A stretch of DNA of 64,000 bases from Coccinella septempunctata (GCF_907165205.1 NC_058189.1:69401815-69465814); one strand, 5' to 3'; shown: positions 42,704-54,409, counted from the first letter of the stretch. Numbers and translations are program-made. Notes: generated from the letters alone by a model not told the origin.

Positions 42704-45700
42704 TGTAACGTGGTTACCCCGGAGAAACTTATCTCGAGCGCCAGCTATTCTTTTCACTAGGAAGAATAGCAAACCTACCAGAGTGGCTGCTAGTCGGAGA
42801 CAGAGTTCGCTGTTATCTAGGGTGGTAGCGATAACGAAGTAGTCAAAATCAAATTATGTAGGTACTAGTTTATTCACACCTTCGGAAACTGATTATATAT
42901 ACAACGGAAATATGTGTAGGTATGAAATATAAGCGAATCTATCAGCAAACATACATTCTGGAAATCCTATCCGATCACGATCACTTTGTGAAGCTTATAC
43001 CGGGTACAGTGAAAAATCAAAGGTTGTTCAATAAAATGCGCCAACCAGAACTGACGAAATGGATACTAAGGATGACCTCGCGAAGTGAAATGACTTGCTA
43101 TACGGTATCAGGATGTATTTGATTGTATTATATCTACTCGAGACTTTTACTCATAGATTAAATAGATGGATCATAAGCTATTTTCCAGACTGTTCATTTT
43201 TCAAATTATTCCCACTCCAAATAACCACCAATGAAATGAATTTTCGCTTGTTTTCCCCTCCAGATCGCTTCTAAAATTTCTAAGACGGCGTGTGTATTTG
43301 TAATTGTCAAAATATTATTTCAATCATTCACGTCGTAATATTTTGGAAAATAAGCAGCGATGTGCCGTAAAAACGTGTGTTTGAAATAAAAGTGCAATTT
43401 ATACACGAAAGAGGAAAGCGATTTATTTATTCTGGTAAGTTTTTGATATTTTATTCTTGTTTGAGTTCACGACTTTATGAAATCAGGGGAGGGAGTTAGG
43501 GCACGGCAGGGTCGAATTAAGTTTGAATCCCATCTAATGATGGGATTGAAATGTTGAGTTTATACAATCAAATAATTGATTTCAATTTTAGATTTCCCAG
43601 AAATGAAACCAGACGACAGCAGTGGAGAGTTGCACTGGGTCTTGAAAACAATTCACACTTCTCTTGTAATTTATACTCCAGACTTTAGTATAATGAGAGT
43701 AATCGACTTTTACCGTAAATTTGAAAAAATATGCCATCCCGAGTGAGGTAAGATAGGTAGTTTACCACTTATTTAACTCGCTTTATTGTCTGATTATCAC
43801 TTTCTTTGGAATTTTGCAAGTGATTTCTGACTACTTCTGAACTTGAAAATAATAGTAGATTTTTTCTTATTATATAATGCTTTTTAGTATAAACATTCTT
43901 CCTGGTTTCGAGATGAACAGTATAACGCGATATTAATTGCTTCAATAATGTTGTAATTATAGCCAATACTGTGCCAAACCTGTTATCAGTACTGGAGTTT
44001 TTGAGGAAAATGGAAGGAAAATGGGAACAATATCAAGAAACACGAATGCCAGTTCAGGATTTGCAGAAATGAAAGCTTCTTGTAGTTCAAGGATAAAACA
44101 AGTGAGGTACATACCTACCCAGGGAGGTATACAAAATTCCTTATAAATTACTATGGCAAATAGAACTCGTCTTAGGAATGAAAATCCATAAAAATGAGCT
44201 GAGGTCATGTTTGGAACTTTTTGTGAAAATCAAAAAAGTTTCCTTTATTTCTAAAATGTATTTCAATGTAAAAATTATGCTACTACTGTAATTATGATTA
44301 CAATAATGACCATTCAATTAGAGCTCGGATATTCCCATTATTTTTATGATTTATTAAATGAAAATGTCTGTTATCAGGATACCTCATATTTCGAAGTAAA
44401 ACTTCAGTTGAAAAATTGTTGCAGGAGACAAGCGGAGAACAGAAATTAAAAAACAGCTAATTGACGTCAAAAAACCGATTTAAGATTACGAGTGAGTCGT
44501 CAGTACTTCAAGAAAAAAGTTGCTGCCCTACAAGCAGTTCCTATTTCATTGGAAAAAAAAATTCAAGATGAAAGCTTAGAAAGCTTTGCTTAAAAGTTAC
44601 ATTATTATTGAGTTAGAGCTTACAGTTTCGTAAAATAACTCTTGATTATTATGCACTTCAACACCAAAAAGCACTTTCGAGGTGGTATAAAAATTTGAAA
44701 GGGGAAGCAGGTTGTTGAACTAGGTATTTGAGTTGCTGAAAAACACTGCTCTTTAGTTTATATGCAATATAACTTAAATCAATTTAAAACTGCCCGTAAA
44801 AAAAATATTGATTCTTCATCTAGAATTGAGGGATTCTTTTATGAGTTACTGTATACAATAAGAAATAATTTCCTATTTCACAATCATTGGTTCATGTTTA
44901 CAGTATTACATTACTGTTTCATTCCGCAAAATCTGTACGGAAGACTTGAGGATTTCTTCAATGAACAAACTCTTTTAGATTCTCATTATACAAATTCCAT
45001 AAACTTCAGCTGCTTCCACTTCTATTGATTTGAGAATTTACCATTCTAAAGGGAATTTTTTTCATGAAAGTAATTTTTGGTTTTCAGTTAATGCTTAGTG
45101 AATAAAATTTCAAATAATCTGTATGTAGGTTAGGGTCATATTGACTATTATTTGTGTATGGTAACATTGTATTCAAAATAAATTCTTTTTTACATCAGTT
45201 GTTTTGGTATTACATATTAGTTCTACATCCCTTTGATTAGTTGTCATAAGAAAAATACTCGAAATCTTTGCAATGAAAATTGAAACATATTTCCATTCGA
45301 TATAAAATTATTGCCGACTACCTGAAATATTCACAGTGTGACTAGTTCTGAATCCGCCCCTGTCCAGTTCCCCCACCCAAGATATCCAAATTCACATTTA
45401 TGGCAGTATTTCGTGAACGCGTTTTTGTCGAGATGCTCTATCTCCTGTTTTATTAATCTATGCTTTTACTCGCTACCCCAAGGGCTAACGCTCCATGACT
45501 GATAGCGAAGAAAAGGTGAGCGCAACTACGGGATTTCACTGACGACGAGCGGTATCTCTTATGCTCTACCCCAAGGGCTTACGCACCATGACTGATAGAA
45601 AAGAAGAAATTTCGTTTTCAACAACGCGGAACGCGAACAGGGGGGTTGACGGGACCTTCCTTTCAGTACCCCAAGGGATTACGCACCATGACTGATAGCG

Positions 45701-45768
45701 AAGGGAAAAGTCAGACTCGCGAAACAGCGTAAAGTACGATAAAATATAACAGAAAGCGATACAGTACA
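42704..45768 (+). repeat. Left arm of large inverted pair (LTR- or foldback-like), split by insertion
   Basis: 42704-43151 and 45471-45768 together align with the reverse complement of 49552-51141. The arm opens TGTAACGTGG and closes ATACAGTACA. It contains a TATA-like TATATATACAACGG (about 42894), CAATAAAATG (about 43028) and three tandem units of about 97 bp beginning TACCCCAAGGG (45473, 45569, 45667). TG...CA ends with TATA and poly(A) signals suggest an LTR. The inverted arrangement and internal tandem repeats suggest a foldback element. No flanking target duplication was found, so the class stays open. Confidence 0.75.
43152..45462 (+). mobile_element. 2.3-kb DNA transposon with 8-bp target duplication (P-superfamily candidate)
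   Basis: Bounded by CATAGATTAA and its inverse TTAATCTATG, and flanked by CTTTTACT at 43144-43151 and 45463-45470. The homologous arm (rc near 50675) has this site once, so the insertion is real. An 8-bp duplication occurs for hAT and P elements. In the interior a broken + frame near 44650-44705 reads LQHQKALSRWYKNLKGEAG, similar to the LSKWYSxxxGEPG block of P/THAP9 transposases. The rest of the coding sequence is decayed. P is favoured, but weakly. Confidence 0.7.
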
Positions 45769-46756
45769 GAATTCGTCGAGAGTCATTTGCTAAAGAATAT
45801 CGTACCTACTGCGAGGTTTTCTGTTTGTGAAGATCTCATAGCAGTTAACCGAAGTCTGAGTCTGATCAACTCACGGGAATTTACGACTCTTTCAGCGCAC
45901 GGTGTAGCAGAAGACCAACGTGAAACTCTAGAGAGGATGCATTCCACCAGAAATGTCCCTCTCGAATCACATATTCAATAGAAAAATAAATTGGATAGAG
46001 TCATCGCGAGCCCGAATGAAGATAACCTCAATTAACGTAACCTCTTAGCCACTGAAACTTCAATTAGAAATGTCATTATGAAAGGGACTGAACCGTTTCG
46101 AGAGTGGAAACATTTTCGGCGAGTTGCGGACTCTACATCCGGCTGCGGATCCATAATTCTAACGAAGTACTCGTCAGTTTAAATAACCGTTGGCTGCAGT
46201 GCAATCCCCGTTGTTTCGCCGAAACACTCGAAACGGGGTTCACGTTTTCATAATACCTGAACGGTAAAATAGCGCGGAGACTCAAAGAACTCAGCGTTCA
46301 TTCATTCCGCCAACGCAGAATATGATTAGGTATTTATTCACTGAATTTCGTTCAGGAGAAGTGAAGTGGTCGAGAAACAGTTTGTTTCATGATATGAATG
46401 CTGGTACAAAACAGTCGAACTTTGTTATTGGGATATCCATCCGAACTGAAACGAGTTATGACTACTTTGAGGGGCTTATTTCGATTGAAAATAGATGGAG
46501 CAGTCTCTGGAGGGAGCATAGCTCCAATAAACACATGCACGTGTATTATACGTTTGAATGAGGTAAAAGACGTTATGAATGGAGGTTACAGTTGGGGAAC
46601 CGACGATGCTAAATCGGGATTTACTCAAGCGTCGTGGAGACCTAGTGGATTCTGAAGATGAGATGGTAGAAAGAAAAAAAGGTTCTATGATGTATGCACT
46701 TTTAGAGGTGGGGAAAGCGTCTGCAGGTTTTCAAAGATGTAAAAACAAACGTCAGG
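45769..46756. other. Interior of inverted pair, no gene recognised
   Basis: The + strand frame 45787-45981 and overlapping frames at 46322-46821 are open but carry no motif I can name. If the arms are LTRs this would be where leader and gag lie; nothing confirms that. Confidence 0.4.
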
Positions 46757-47763
46757 TGTACATACTCGAGCGTGTCAGATGTATATGCCCTGCCTATGTG
46801 TCATTGATAATAAATTCATGAAACAGATAGTTTGCGTGGTGGGGCGTACGAAATAGTTGAAAATGGTGAAAAAATAAAAAAATTTCGAACGTGTCAGATT
46901 TTTAGAGGATATTTCAATTGTATCCAAAGGAAGCTACTTTTCAAGAGACTGACAATTCGGACGTGACGCAAGATCACAACCGTCCTTTGAAAATGCAAAA
47001 AAAAACGTTATTTGTACATACCCGATCATGTCAGATTTTTATACAGATGGTTAATCTCGGTGATGCAGGCGTGTTGACCCATTAATCTGACACTATCAGG
47101 GAGATTTTCCTCAATCTGACAGTTTGAAGATGATAACAAGGCGTTTTTTGAAAATATTGCCCTTGAACCTCTAATCGTTTCTGTATTCATTATAAAAGGT
47201 GTAGATAATAAAATTCCATACAACTTTTGTCTGCAGCAGTTTTACATACTCTTAACCGTTCTCGAGTTGGGGGGCGATAAAGGAAAGGAGCTCAGCCACA
47301 CATGCGAAAGGCCAAGGTCAATGTACATAGAAACCTAGTCTTATGTCCATTCATCGCCATATACCTCAAAAACGAATGGACGTAGAAAAAATTGCATCCA
47401 ACAAAATATTTGTTGAAAATGTTATGCTCTACAACTTTTATGATGAATGCGAAAACGGTTTTAAGCCCAAGAGAGGAGATAATTCAAAAAAACTTATTTT
47501 TGTGACCTTCATATACAATTTTTATTGTTTCGGCTTGCTGAAACTGTCAGATTATATTTTTTCCGTTATTCTCGAATCATTAGCTTCAAAATGAGAAAAA
47601 AAGCCACCGCCCTCGAGAATGTACACGTGAGGTTTTTTTTGCAAGTTTGGCGCCCCCCCACACATTTTCTTCATGCTCAAATAGTCAGATTAAGAAAATA
47701 TATGCTTTTCACCATGTAATTGACCACATATATCCTTACCTGTTACGCTCGAGTATGTACAAT
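46757..47763. mobile_element. Repeat element with CTCGAGTATGTACA ends
   Basis: TGTACATACTCGAGCGTGTC at the left end is inverted at the right end (ACGCTCGAGTATGTACA, 47746-47763). Between them TGTCAGATT-like motifs recur (46889, 47034, about 47088, 47545, 47685). Fragments of the family occur at 1801-1855, 6065-6310 and 62805-62970. There is no recognisable transposase. It is a candidate non-autonomous element with short inverted ends. Confidence 0.55.
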
Positions 47764-49551
47764 GATCCTTTTTTTACTCTTCTGACAGGCTGTCCTAGAC
47801 AATTCTCCCATAAACAGGTATGATTGTTGGTAGAGATACTCCACATCCTTAGCTGCCGAGACTAAAAAACATTGTTGTAGCGTCTAGAATTCCTTTCTCA
47901 ACAACGTTATTTCGAAACCATTTTACATCGTTATTTATCCGTATAATTGTGGTTACAAAGAGGATAGTTGCTTCATATAAGAAACCTAGAATAAATTTGA
48001 AGTGGAAACTTGGCTATCAAACTAGGATGAATCGTCTTTCCAAATCCCTGCTGTTTATTGAACGATAAATAATACTAGTGGTACTTGAAAAATGAAATTT
48101 TTTTTTCACGTACATATCTTTGTTGATTGGGTGTCATGTACCTACATAAAATTCAGCAATACAGGATTATCCTTTTACTTATACCTATAATCATGACGAC
48201 TTGAGACTTCAACGGATTATTTGACCCAAAATTCGCCAAACGGAGCAGATGAATGTCGGACCACGCATGCTGAAAATAATGTTCCCACGAAGTTAATGAA
48301 CCTCAACTCGGTTAGTCTTTCGCACTAATTGAGCTCACACAGGACGTGAGAACTGGCAAACATTAATTCCAGTTTGGTCAAAGTTTTCGGCCTTCCAATG
48401 GACGTACAGGCTGGAAAATTCAGCCAGAAATTCGTGTTCAGCCACTTTTGTTACACCTTCGTAGTTGATGAGATAATAATTCCTCGGGGTTTAGGATATA
48501 TACGAATCAGACACTCGATTAGCACTGAATGATAGTTGGGCAATTTCAAAACTAACATTATGGGGTGTAGGGGGGAGTTGAATCCCTTTTCACTCTGAAG
48601 CCACTTAAGTTGTGTCTGTAAATGGTAGCAACTCATTGTTGTGCGTGAAGATATCATGCTCCAATAGGTGACGATAGATAATAGTAGAGTGATGGTGAGA
48701 TGAACATTTTGAGTACAGCAAATCTTTTTTTAGGAACCGAAAATTGGCTCATGTCTCCCTAACCCAGGGAGAGTTGAAAAGGGGGCGAGAGAGACATGAC
48801 CATACAGATCAGATGTATTATCGTATGAAATACATATTTTCTGTTCCAGACTCACTCTTACTTATTTCCGAGATGTTTCTTTACTTGTTCGAACCTTTCT
48901 ATATTTTTTATATTTATTTCTATTATTTCAAATTTCCATAGCCAACGGAATGCTAAAATAAAAGTGACTGGAATATATTGTAATGATCTCCAGTTTTCTG
49001 AGAAAAATTGGAGTTCATTTTAGTGCATTCCTTTCATTTCAAATTTCCTCCTTTGAAAATATTTAATTCTCAAATATTCAGTACATTCATTCCGATAGGC
49101 AGAGTGAATGTAAAAAACCGTTTATCTGTGTTTAAAGTTGTTTTTCTTGCATGCCGTTGAAGATTTCGACGTTTTTCTGATGTTGATATGCGATAAACCG
49201 GAGCTGACGACGTTTTTCATTCTTGTCGCATTCTGGAATTTTCAGATTTTTAACGTGTGGGGGGATTTGATTTTCCCCCGCGACGGTCACTTTTTGATTT
49301 CTGCTCTTTTACTACAGTCTCTTTAGTTAGTTTACGCTCCGTACTTTTCTGCGATTCGACTAGTGTGTGTGCACGACAATCCGTTCAACAAATTTATAAA
49401 TAATTTTGTGTTGCGAGTATTAGTGCTCTCAAGAATTAATTTTTAGTTTTCGTTTGTTTTCCGCGAGTGCCTGAAATAAAGGAGGTAGGTCCCCGTCTTT
49501 ACCGTTCAGTTTCTTAATTAGACCTACACCGGTTTACTTCTTTGACACTGC
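47764..49551. other. No gene; two repeat fragments
   Basis: 47758-47870 matches 62828-62945 (GGCTGTCCTAGACAA, TTGGTAGAG). 48928-48964 is the family A terminal motif. Otherwise nothing is recognised. Confidence 0.5.
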
Positions 49552-50355
49552 TGTACTGTATCGCCTTCTGTTATATTTTATCGTACTTTACCCTGTTTCG
49601 CGAGTCTGACTTTTCCATTCCCTATCAGTCATAGCGCGTAAGCCCTTGGGGTACTGAAGGGAAAGTCCCATTAACCCCCCTGTCCGCGTTCCGTGTCACC
49701 AAGTCAAGTGAGTGTGTGTGTGTGTGCGCGCGCGTGTGTGTGTGTGAATGCGTTTTTGTGTGCGTATGTGGGGGGTGCAGGGTGCGTGTGTCGAGTGTCG
49801 TGTGTCGAGTGTAGAGTGTCGTGTGTCGAGTTTCGAGTGTCGAGTATCGAGTGTCGTGTGTCGAGTGTCGTGTGTCGAGTGTCGTGTGTCGAGTGTCGTG
49901 TGTCGAGTGTCTAGTGTCGTGTGTCGAGTGTCGAGTGTCGAGTATCGAGTTTCGAGTGTCGAGTGTCGTGTGTCGAGTGTCGTGTGTCGAGTGTCGAGTG
50001 TCGAGTGTCTAGTGTCGAGTGTCGTGTGTCGAGTGTCGAGTGTCGAGTTTCGTGTGTCAAGTATCGAGTGTCGTGTGTCGAGTGTCGAGTGTCGTGTGTC
50101 GAGTGTCGTGTGTCGAGTGTCGGGTGTCGAGTGTCGAGTGTCGTGTTTCGAGTGTCGAGTGTCGAGTGTCGTGTGTCGAGTGTCGTGTGTCGAGTGTCGA
50201 GTGTCGAGTGTCTAGTGTCGAGTGTCGTGTGTCGAGTGTCGAGTGTCGAGTGTGTGGTGTGTGTGTGTGTGGCGCGCGCGTGTGTGTGGTGTGTGTGTGT
50301 TAGGTGTGTGTGTGAGTGTGGCGTGTGTGTGTGGCGTGTGTGTGTGTGTGTGTGT

Positions 50356-50417
<62 letters not shown>

Positions 50418-51141
50418 GTGTGTGTGAGATGTGTGTGTGTGTGTTGTGTGTGTGAGATGTGTGTGTGTGGGTGGGTGAGTGTGTGTGTGTGTGTGTGTGT
50501 GCGCGTGTGTGTTTGTGAATGCGTTTTTATGTGCGTATGTGGGGGGTGCAGGGTGCGTGTGTCGAGTGTCGTGCGTCGTGTGTCGAGTGTAGAGTGTCGT
50601 GTGTCAAGTGTTGAATCCGAAATCTCTTCTTTTCTATCAGTAATGGCGCGTTAGCCCTTGGGGTAGCGAATAAAAGTCTCGAATAGATCCGCCCTGGTTC
50701 TGTTTCTTTTTATTGGAGAAATGCAATTAATTACATCCCGATACCGTATAGCAAGTCATTTCGCTTCGCGAGGTCATCCTTAGTATCCATTTCGTCAGTT
50801 CTGGTTGGCGCATTTTATTGAACAACCTTTGATTTTCACTGTACCCGGTATAAACTTTATAAAGTGCTCGTGATCGGATAGAATTTCCCGAATGTATGTT
50901 TGCTGATCGATTCGTTCATATTTCATACCTTCACATATTTCCGTTGTATATATAATCAGTTTCCGAAGGTGTGAATAAACTGGTACATAATTTGATTTTG
51001 ACTTCTTCGCTATCGCTACCACCCTAGATAACAGCGAACCCTGTCTCCGACTAGCAGCTACTCTGGTAGGTTTGCTATTCTTCCTAGTGAAAAGAATAGC
51101 TGGCGCTCGAGATGAGTTTTCTCCGAGGTAGCCACGTTACA
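49552..51141 (-). repeat. Right arm of large inverted pair, carrying minisatellite
   Basis: The reverse complement matches the left arm from TGTAACGTGG (51141) to ATACAGTACA (49552), including two of the CCCTTGGGGTA tandem units (49623-49653 and 50635-50666). Between those units about 0.9 kb of TG-rich minisatellite interrupts the homology. It lacks the 2.3-kb transposon present in the left arm. Confidence 0.8.
49704..50620. repeat. TGTCGAG/TGTCGTG minisatellite and (TG)n tract
   Basis: About 49790-50250 is an array of 7-bp units TGTCGAG and TGTCGTG with occasional variants (TGTCTAG, TTTCGAG, TATCGAG). 50250-50520 is (TG)n with interruptions. A leader with GCGTATGTGGGGGGTGCAGG occurs on both sides (49765-49790 and 50534-50560), so a larger unit has been duplicated. 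Long frames rich in CRVSS here are only translations of the repeat. Confidence 0.95.
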
Positions 51142-51864
51142 AAATTTTTTTCTATTAAAACAATAGAAATTGTATATTTTGTTCGAAGAACCCATTGGGT
51201 AATGCGTATACCAACCAACAAAATGTGATTTGAGATCTACTTAACCAGCTTCGGACACACTGAAAATTAATCATATTTTTCGAAACCATCATTACGACAT
51301 ACATCATATCGCTTTACGCCCAACAAAACCGACATGTTCGAATTCCTGTCTGTACCTATACGTACGCCGCAATGTTCAAAACCGATCCCTCACGTCACGC
51401 GATGATAAATTTATGCCCGGAATAAAGCAGCAGCGCGTTCGAAAACCGAAAAAGGCATTAGGCGAAAACGAATTTTTACCTACTTTGTACACGCGTCCAA
51501 TGTACGCGCACGCGGCCGTAACTTATCGCACGAAATAAAACGCGGGAATGAATATTTTCACGCGGTCCTGGACGACGACGGATTCCTGAAAACGTTTAAA
51601 AACTGGGGAATATTACGAGATCCGGAAGTGTTTAGTATTTGGCGGGCATAAATACGGGGGGGAGGAAGAATCCGGGAGAATTTCCGGCACGCTAAATTCG
51701 GCATTGTCTGCATCAGGCTGGAATGGAAACGAGTCACTTTTATGAGCGTACATTTTCGCCTCTGGATTTTTCATATTTGCACGTCACAAGAAGCATCGGC
51801 GTCGGGGGTTTTTCGTCGATATTTACAAATATTTTTGCTCAATATGTCCCTATGAAACATACTT
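51142..51864. other. No recognisable feature
   Basis: No domains or repeat ends. It is somewhat CpG-richer than its surroundings. Confidence 0.45.
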
Positions 51865-52000
51865 TCTGATTCCAGGGGGTAACAACTTTTCTACTTTTTT
51901 CATTCCCGTAGCTTCAGCCCCTAAACAGGGCTGAGCACAACTCCTTGATTTTGTTGAGATAACTAATTTTGAATATTATATCGAGTACTATCTGAATTTA
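51865..52000 (+). repeat. Interspersed repeat B, copy 1
   Basis: Shares blocks GGGGTAACAACTTTTC-like, TGAGCACAACYCCTTGATTTTG and TCGAGTACTATCTGA with 54410-54555. No coding capacity. Extent is approximate. Confidence 0.7.
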
Positions 52001-52079
52001 TATCTGTTCAAAATCGAGGGTGTTATGATTTTGTAATTAAAGAGTAGTGGACTGTATGAAAAGATAATTGAGTTGGAGT

Positions 52080-53060
52080 TGGTATAAAAACATTTATTGA
52101 ATATCGTTCACAATCATAAAATGAATATGTCACCTGCATGAAGCTAATACAGTAAAAGCAAACTAATATTAACAACATCTATAGACTCAGAGAGACATTA
52201 TTCAACGAAAAACAAGAGATGGTCCAGAGCAGTTCAAGTCACTTGATGTCAGACTTAGACGTTGAGGAGTTCAATAAATTCAATATTAACACAACGGTTA
52301 CACAGTGATAGAGCAAACAATTGAAAATTGATTGCGAGAGCCTCTTTATTCCATCAGAAAACGCGAAGGTTAGAATACTGAATTTTAAAAAGAAGACGCG
52401 AGAGTACAGAGAAATAGACCAGAGGTGAAACTGCAATGTCTAAGTCTGATCATCAACGAGAAATCGATACATTAAATATGAGTTGATCAATAAGCATAAT
52501 GTTAGTATGAGCAGAACAAGAGTCGCACAAGTTAAATGAGAAGCACAAAATTAATGAATTTGAGAAGGACTAGAATATTAAAAACAATATGAAAAGGCCA
52601 AGAGATTCTAATTAAATGAGAAGCTCAATAATAATTAATTAAATGAAAAGGACAATCATAATTAATCTGAGAAGAACATAGTATGATTCATATACATTGA
52701 GTTGGTCTTGAAGAGTGCAAAAATTTATCATTGAATTCAACATTTACAGAGACGAACTGCTTACAAGTAAGCACGATTAGAACGTTCATCAGAAAAACAG
52801 AAGAAACAATTGATAAATTAAGAGAAGTCAAGAGAGTACTGAGTTAAATCACTAATCGTTGATTTTGAGATGTGCTGGAGGCTAAGAAAACTAACATGTA
52901 TGTTGAGTCCGATGAATAAATGTGGAAAAGAATCAATGAGAGTACCAATTATAAGGAGTAGATCATACCAAATGAGTGTACACGAGTACTCGAGCAGACT
53001 TTCCAGAGTGGAGTCTAGGTCAAGAGTGTATCGAGCAATATCAGTGATCGTTTAACCATA
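52080..53060. other. Purine-biased stretch without recognised gene
   Basis: The + strand is unusually rich in A and G for about 1 kb (many GAGAA, AAGAG and AATGAGAAG strings). It holds only short frames. It could be a decayed coding or transposon region, but no motif is visible. Confidence 0.4.
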
Positions 53061-53757
53061 GTTTAGGTATTCACATCCTGTTCTGCCTATATGCAACTGT
53101 TTCGTGTTGACGAATTTCCAAATGAACCTCTGTGAAATTCCTCAGATTTTCCCACCCCTCTCTCCAATCAGTCGTCAAAGATGAGATCTGGGAAAAAAAC
53201 CTGATCCAAAAAAGATCATTACTTCACTTGCATTAATAATATCCAGGAAAGCCGAATATTTTTCACGACAGAACAGCAATGTCATCAGCTCAGGATATGT
53301 TTTACCATTTCGGACAGCACGTCGTCCATTTGTACGATGAATTTTTACCCTACGCACATCTCGCAACCATGATTAATGAGATTAAACTCTTGTGTGATGC
53401 CGAATTTGCGTCCTAGCTGGAAGGTTTTGCGATAGTATTATTCGACGCATATGATGAAGCGGTTTTTTTTCCCCAAAGGTCGGAATAGATTATTCCTGAT
53501 GTATTCAGGGCCGATTGTGGTATTTTTTGGCAGGTTCTGGGTTTGCTCTAGATATGTTAACTGGACTTTATCATTCATATAACGTTTTATTGTTTTCTTT
53601 CGTTTCATGATGTATAGCAATTTTTGTAATAAGTGATAATCAGTATGTTGAGTTGATATTCTTGTTTTTTCCGAAAATAATGAAAAATGAAGAGTTTCTT
53701 TTGTGGTCGAACGAAAACTTGATAACTTGATTCAACGCTCAGACGCGTCAATTTCTG
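53061..53757. other. No recognisable feature
   Basis: Short frames only. Its right end provides the 13-bp target GCGTCAATTTCTG (53745-53757). Confidence 0.5.
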
Positions 53758-53978
53758 ATATCGATTGAAATTTATTTTGGGAGGATTTTGCATCTCTTCA
53801 TAAACTTTTTAGGGTTTTCACTCCCAATTTCTGAAACGAAATCAATTAAAAATGAAATCAACGATTTGCTCCTGCGTAAATTCTTGCACTAATTTGTCAG
53901 GAGCAAATTAACTAGAAAAAATTGTTGCCTGACAATGAACTAAAAATAAATAACGTTGAAATTATAATTCTTTGTAAC

Positions 53979-54010
53979 GTTTCGGAGTCTATATCAGACT
54001 CCTTCATCAG
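53979..54010 (-). ncRNA. Hammerhead-like core, inverted arm
   Basis: On the - strand this is the same CTGATGA, A, GGAGTC/GACTCC stem II and GAAAC arrangement as copy 1, with no base change in the core. Confidence 0.5.
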
Positions 54011-54182
54011 ACGAAAAAATCTACTTTTGAAAATCTTCTGAATTGTCGCTTTTTGTCTGACATTAATTGTCAACACAATTAATGAAGTTGTTACTGATTT
54101 TTGTATTATTGAATTTTTGTTGACAATTAATGTCAGACAAAAAGCGACAATTCAGAAGATTTTCGAAAGTAGATTTTTTCGT

Positions 54183-54214
54183 CTGATGAAGGAGTCTGAT
54201 ATAGACTCCGAAAC
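54183..54214 (+). ncRNA. Hammerhead-like core, direct arm
   Basis: CTGATGA at 54183-54189 and GAAAC at 54210-54214 around the same 6-bp stem II. The extra A before stem II is conserved in all three copies. Confidence 0.5.
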
Positions 54215-54409
54215 GTTACAAAGAATTATAATTTCAACGTTATTTATTTTGAGTTCATTGTCAGGCAACAATTTTTTCTAGTTAATTTGCTCCTGACAAA
54301 TTAGTGCAAGAATTTACGCAGGAGCAAATCGTTGATTTCATTTTTAATTGATTTTGTTTCAGAGATTGGGAGTGAAAACCCTAAAAAGTTTATGAAGCGT
54401 CAATTTCTG

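Larger units (their letters stand above)
53758..54396. mobile_element. Inverted dimer of the hammerhead-bearing element
   Basis: Starts ATATCGATTG like copy 1, then about 28 bp of unique sequence, then an inverted arm (53796-54073), a roughly 45-bp spacer, and a direct arm (54118-54397). Each arm is nearly identical to the element at 7944-8228. The whole is flanked by GCGTCAATTTCTG at 53745-53757 and 54397-54409, so it went in as one unit. Hammerhead-like cores lie at 53979-54010 (-) and 54183-54214 (+). Head-to-head inverted copies are typical of Penelope-like elements. Confidence 0.82.

Noticed and set aside
45473..45700. Regularly spaced 31-bp repeats resembling a CRISPR array
   Set aside because: The genome is an insect's, only three units exist, spacing is about 97 bp, and the same block recurs in the paired arm as part of a transposable element.
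45787..45981. Possible gag start inside the inverted pair
   Set aside because: Only 64 codons with no recognisable capsid or zinc-knuckle motif; not enough to support a gene.
49693..50654. Long overlapping frames rich in CRVSSVEC and CVCVCV
   Set aside because: They are translations of the heptamer and TG arrays in all three frames; period and composition explain them completely.
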